Shown here one piece after another: positions 14,403 through 17,585 of a stretch of 17,585 nucleotides of DNA. Position 1 is the first letter of the stretch, and each line of letters opens with the position of its first letter. Under the pieces are notes generated by a model. The model saw only the letters and a list, made by a program, of their open reading frames with translations. It searched no databases and was not told where the DNA came from. The stretch comes from Bacteroidota bacterium (lineage in GTDB: Bacteria > Bacteroidota > Bacteroidia > Bacteroidales > Dysgonomonadaceae): assembly GCA_023418255.1 (NCBI GenBank), contig JAEZZZ010000134.1, forward strand, positions 1-17,585. The letters run 5' to 3'. The position numbers and the translations under genes are program-made.

Positions 14403-17257
14403 TGGCCATCTGTTTGTTTTACCTCTCTTTCTCATTGGTAAGCAGGCACTATAGCAAGAAGGCAGACGCTTATGCGCAAGGAGACTTAGCATTAAGGAAT
14501 CAATACCTTGATTCTTTATCCACCGAAAAAGTGTATCTCGGAACTTATACATTGAAGCAAGTTCGCGAAAGAGAAATCGGATTAGGACTTGACTTGAAAG
14601 GCGGTATGAACGTGATTCTCGAAATTGATGCCGCACAAGTTTTGCGCGCATTGGCAAACACCGACGATCCACAATTCAATCAGGCAGTAAATGAAACCAT
14701 CGCTCAAAACAGAAAAGGCAGTTCATCCGACTTCATCACCCTCTTTGAGCAAAACTACGAAAAAATAAATCCCACAGGGAAGTTGGCAAACATCTTCAGC
14801 ATCACCATGAGCGATAGAGTTAAGCCAACAGCATCCAACGCCGAAGTGCTGAATGTGCTTCGCAAAGAAGTTGCCGATGCTGCCGACAACTCATTTAACG
14901 TGTTGCGCACGCGTATTGACCGTTTTGGGGTGGTAGCACCAAACATTCAACGTTTGGACAGAGCCGAACGAATATTGATTGAGCTTCCGGGTATCAAAGA
15001 ACCCAAACGTATGCGTAAACTTCTTCAAGGAAATGCCAACTTAGAGTTTTGGAAGACCTACAATATCAACGAATTAGCATCGTTTTTCAATCAAATAAAT
15101 GCTCGTTCGGAAGAGTACGCGTTGGCAAAAAGAAGTGCCGCGACCGACAGCTTGGCAACAGAGCCATCAACCGCTGCAACAACAACCGATGATGAAGAAA
15201 AACCGGTTGAAATAACGAAAAGCTTTGTTCAATATTTCAATCAACCCTATTTTGCCATGAGTGGTTCCACAGGTGCCATCGTGGGTACAGCATCCAAAGT
15301 GGATACCGCTGCCGTAAACTTTCTTTTGAACAAATACAAAGATTTATTCCCGGCCGATGCACGCTTTAAATGGGGCTTTAAACCAATTGATTCCAAAGAG
15401 ACCTATTTTGAACTCTTCGCACTGAGAGGCGATGGCTCAAAGAGAGGTCCTGCGTTGAGTGGCGATGTAGTAACCAGAGCTCATGCCGACCAAGGGCAAC
15501 GCGGCTCGGCTTGGGAAGTGAGCATGACGATGAACTCATCCGGCGCAAACCGTTGGGCAACCATCACCGGTGCCGAGAAAGGCAAATCCATTGCTATCGT
15601 GCTTGACGGATATGTTTATTCTGCACCACGCGTAAACGACCGTATTGAAGGCGGACGTTCATCCATTACCGGAAACTTCACTTCGGATGAAGCAAAAGAC
15701 TTGGAAAACGTTTTGAAATCGGGAAAAATGAGAGCCGGTGTACGCATCGTGCAAGAGGATATTGTGGGTCCGTCGTTGGGTAAAGAAGCGATTCAATCAG
15801 GACTCATTTCCTTTATCGTTGCGCTGGTGGTACTCTTTGTATTCATCATTTTGCTCTATGGAACTATTCCGGGAATTGTAACAAACAGTGCCTTGTTGAT
15901 CAACCTATTTTTTATTCTCGGCTCGCTTGCGGCATTCCGTGCCGTACTTACGCTTCCGGGTATCGCGGGTATGATTCTATCGCTGGGTATGGCTGTTGAC
16001 GCCAACATTCTTATCAACGAGCGTATCAAAGAAGAGCTGCGAGGCGGAAAAGCTCTGCGTCGTGCTGTTGAAGATGGATACAAAAACGCGTTTTCTGCCA
16101 TTATCGACTCGAACTTAACAACAATTATCACCGGTATCATTTTGGCAACATTCGGAACCGGACCTATTAAAGGTTTTGCCGTTACGTTGATTATTGGTAT
16201 CATATCATCGTTCATCACAGCAGTATTCCTGACACGCTTGGTTTATGAAAACCGATTTGAAAAAGGAAAATGGCTCAACATCAATTATTCGAGCTTGTTG
16301 TCTAAATTTTTCGATAGAACCTACAATTTTAACTTTATCCGCAACAGTAGAAAAATATTGACCATAATCTTAGGTTTTGTAGTGGTTTGTATCATTTCGC
16401 TTTTTGTGTTGAAACTCAATAGAGGAATCGACTTTACCGGTGGCCGCAACTATGTAATTCGTTTTGACGAACCGGTGCGTACATCGCAAGTTCAAAATGC
16501 TTTGGCACCGCAGTTTGGCGAATCGGTACGTGTAATCACGATTGGTTCAAGCAACCAAGTGCGCGTATCAACAAACCATCTGATTGATTCGGATGAAGAA
16601 AATATTGAAGAGAAAATGATCGGTATGCTGGGCGAAAGTCTGAAAGATTATATCGCCCCCGGGAAAACAATACAAGACTACATCCAAAGTTCACAGAAAG
16701 TGGGACCAAGCGTTGCGGAAGACATGGTTAAGAGTGCTTTCTTTGCATTGGCACTGGCTCTAATCTGTATGGGATTGTACATTCTGCTTCGTTTCCGCAA
16801 CTGGGCATTCTCATTGGGAACGGTTGTCGCGCTTACCGTGGATGCGTTTATCGTACTGGGATTATACTCACTCTTGTGGCGCATCATGCCCTTCTCGATG
16901 GAAATCGATCAAACATTTGTGGCAGCAATACTTACCATCATCGGATATTCTATCAACGACAAAGTGGTGGTATTTGACCGTGTGCGTGAATTTATCCATC
17001 TCTACCCAAAACGCGACTTGAACTCTCTATTTAACGACGCGCTCAACACCACGCTAACGCGTACATTGAACACAAGTATCAGTACGCTGTTAGTAATTAT
17101 TTGTGTGCTATTTTTGGGTGGCGATGCCGTGAGAAGTTTCATCTTCGCCATGTTTATTGGTGTGATTGTAGGAACCATCACAAGTTTATTTGTAGCATCA
17201 CCGGTTGCTTACAGAATTATGACTTCTCAACAAAGAAAGAAAGAACTGAAAAAGTAA
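14360..17257 (+). CDS. secDF: Protein translocase subunit SecDF (fused)
   Basis: A 965-residue inner-membrane protein that joins SecD and SecF in one chain, as is normal in Bacteroidales. It uses the proton gradient to pull preproteins through SecYEG on the periplasmic side. The N terminus MQNKGFIKVFSIALMAICLF begins membrane segment 1. SecD motifs are GLGLDLKGGMNVILEID, NVLRTRIDRFGV and ILIELPGI, plus the membrane motif GMAVDANILINERIKEEL with D547. The SecF half begins near residue 660, with RGIDFTGGRNYVIRFD (D691) and GYSINDKVVVFDRVRE (D867). About 12 membrane segments are expected. A Thr/Ala/Glu-rich insert around 258-285 (ATTTDDEEKPVE) looks like a flexible loop in the periplasmic domain. 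It has its own promoter and a strong terminator 27 nt after the stop. Confidence 0.96.
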   Translation: MQNKGFIKVFSIALMAICLFYLSFSLVSRHYSKKADAYAQGDLALRNQYLDSLSTEKVYLGTYTLKQVREREIGLGLDLKGGMNVILEIDAAQVLRALANTDDPQFNQAVNETIAQNRKGSSSDFITLFEQNYEKINPTGKLANIFSITMSDRVKPTASNAEVLNVLRKEVADAADNSFNVLRTRIDRFGVVAPNIQRLDRAERILIELPGIKEPKRMRKLLQGNANLEFWKTYNINELASFFNQINARSEEYALAKRSAATDSLATEPSTAATTTDDEEKPVEITKSFVQYFNQPYFAMSGSTGAIVGTASKVDTAAVNFLLNKYKDLFPADARFKWGFKPIDSKETYFELFALRGDGSKRGPALSGDVVTRAHADQGQRGSAWEVSMTMNSSGANRWATITGAEKGKSIAIVLDGYVYSAPRVNDRIEGGRSSITGNFTSDEAKDLENVLKSGKMRAGVRIVQEDIVGPSLGKEAIQSGLISFIVALVVLFVFIILLYGTIPGIVTNSALLINLFFILGSLAAFRAVLTLPGIAGMILSLGMAVDANILINERIKEELRGGKALRRAVEDGYKNAFSAIIDSNLTTIITGIILATFGTGPIKGFAVTLIIGIISSFITAVFLTRLVYENRFEKGKWLNINYSSLLSKFFDRTYNFNFIRNSRKILTIILGFVVVCIISLFVLKLNRGIDFTGGRNYVIRFDEPVRTSQVQNALAPQFGESVRVITIGSSNQVRVSTNHLIDSDEENIEEKMIGMLGESLKDYIAPGKTIQDYIQSSQKVGPSVAEDMVKSAFFALALALICMGLYILLRFRNWAFSLGTVVALTVDAFIVLGLYSLLWRIMPFSMEIDQTFVAAILTIIGYSINDKVVVFDRVREFIHLYPKRDLNSLFNDALNTTLTRTLNTSISTLLVIICVLFLGGDAVRSFIFAMFIGVIVGTITSLFVASPVAYRIMTSQQRKKELKK

Positions 17258-17283
17258 AAAATCATTCAGTTTTTAAATTATAT

Positions 17284-17315
17284 AAAAGACGGACCCCAAA
17301 AGTCCGTCTTTTTTT
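17284..17315 (+). terminator. Rho-independent terminator of secDF
   Basis: A perfect 11-bp stem (AAAAGACGGAC 17284-17294 with GTCCGTCTTTT 17302-17312), loop CCCAAAA, runs into a T tract ending at 17315. Confidence 0.94.
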
Positions 17316-17343
17316 ATCAGGGATATTCACCATTTACTACAAC

Positions 17344-17384
17344 AACAAAGCCAAGCAAATCACAATGATTTGCTTGGCTTTGTT
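17344..17384. repeat. Perfect 18-bp inverted repeat
   Basis: AACAAAGCCAAGCAAATC (17344-17361) and its exact reverse complement (17367-17384) flank the five-base loop ACAAT. It lies 28 nt after the secDF terminator and 17 nt before the mfd fragment. Neither side has a proper T tract, so a second simple terminator is not obvious. A bidirectional terminator or a repeat-element end remains possible. Confidence 0.8.
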
Positions 17385-17401
17385 ATATCGTAGCCATCCC
17401 T

Positions 17402-17585
17402 AATCGATACCGTTTTGGGAAAATTCCGCCACAAGGGAAAGAATTAATTCGCGTTGTACGCCTTCGCCGTATTGCTAAATCAATTGGATTCGAAAAAATT
17501 ATTCTAAAAAACGGACAAATGACGCTCTTTTTAATTTCCGACGAAGAGTCGCCTTACTACCAATCTCCGGCATTTGACAAATTGT
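17402..17585 (+). pseudogene. mfd: C-terminal fragment of transcription-repair coupling factor (mfd')
   Basis: The plus-strand frame from 17402 to the right edge encodes 61 residues starting NRYRFGKIPPQGKELI. It continues through VVRLRRIAKSIGFEKIILKN and SDEESPYYQSPAFDKL. This is the C-terminal (TRCF, D7) region of Mfd, the ATP-driven translocase that removes stalled RNA polymerase and recruits UvrA. The full protein has about 1,100 residues, and all of the RNA polymerase-interacting, helicase and UvrB-like parts are missing. Upstream, the frame is open only to a TGA at 17366-17368 inside the inverted repeat, and it has no start codon. Homology appears to begin at about RFGKIPP. The piece is therefore a duplicated or displaced 3' end, or an assembly join. 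The stop codon lies beyond the window. Confidence 0.75.

Overview
The window looks like chromosomal DNA from a member of the order Bacteroidales. The main reasons are a RprX/RprY-type two-component pair, a single-chain SecDF, a Tricorn-like S41 protease, a 'putative porin' outer-membrane protein, and a radical SAM gene of the HemW type. Several genes are preceded by TAnnTTTG motifs, the Bacteroidetes -7 promoter element. Shine-Dalgarno sequences are weak and intergenic DNA is AT-rich. Most of the window is ordinary housekeeping content. I found no insertion sequence, CRISPR array, rRNA or tRNA.

Layout. 1-1180 (-) is the N-terminal part of an exported Tricorn-like protease that runs off the left edge. 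1181-2090 is gene-poor and holds what looks like a decayed or frameshifted reading frame. 2091-3696 (+) is a tight two-gene unit: a stand-alone RelA/SpoT-type HD hydrolase and hemW. 3726-6670 (-) is a second two-gene unit: a membrane-anchored solute-binding protein lying downstream of a large putative porin. 6671-7136 is a divergent intergenic region built from short repeats and hairpins. 7137-8996 (+) is an SLC13-family transporter with an internal RCK_C-like soluble region. 9372-11655 (+) is the kinase/regulator pair rprX-rprY, closed by a strong terminator. 11995-14112 (+) is an M3 (Dcp-like) lipoprotein peptidase, also followed by a strong terminator. 14360-17257 (+) is secDF with its terminator. 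The right edge holds an orphan C-terminal piece of mfd, just after a perfect 18-bp inverted repeat.

How it fits together. Much of the window concerns the cell envelope: export (SecDF), outer-membrane porin and solute-binding protein, ion or anion transport (SLC13), extracytoplasmic proteolysis (Tricorn-like, Dcp-like) and envelope-type sensing (RprXY). HD hydrolase and HemW link to alarmone turnover and heme handling. The less ordinary signals are in the gaps. They are a 33-bp hairpin-forming repeat present upstream of two exported-protein genes, in the same orientation relative to each; a mosaic of heptamer and decamer repeats with a cloverleaf-like fold; a 46-codon upstream ORF overlapping the secDF start; a possible leaderless porin message; a broken frame with a U-UUU-UUA slip site; and the mfd fragment. 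I see no complete new system. These are candidates for checking.
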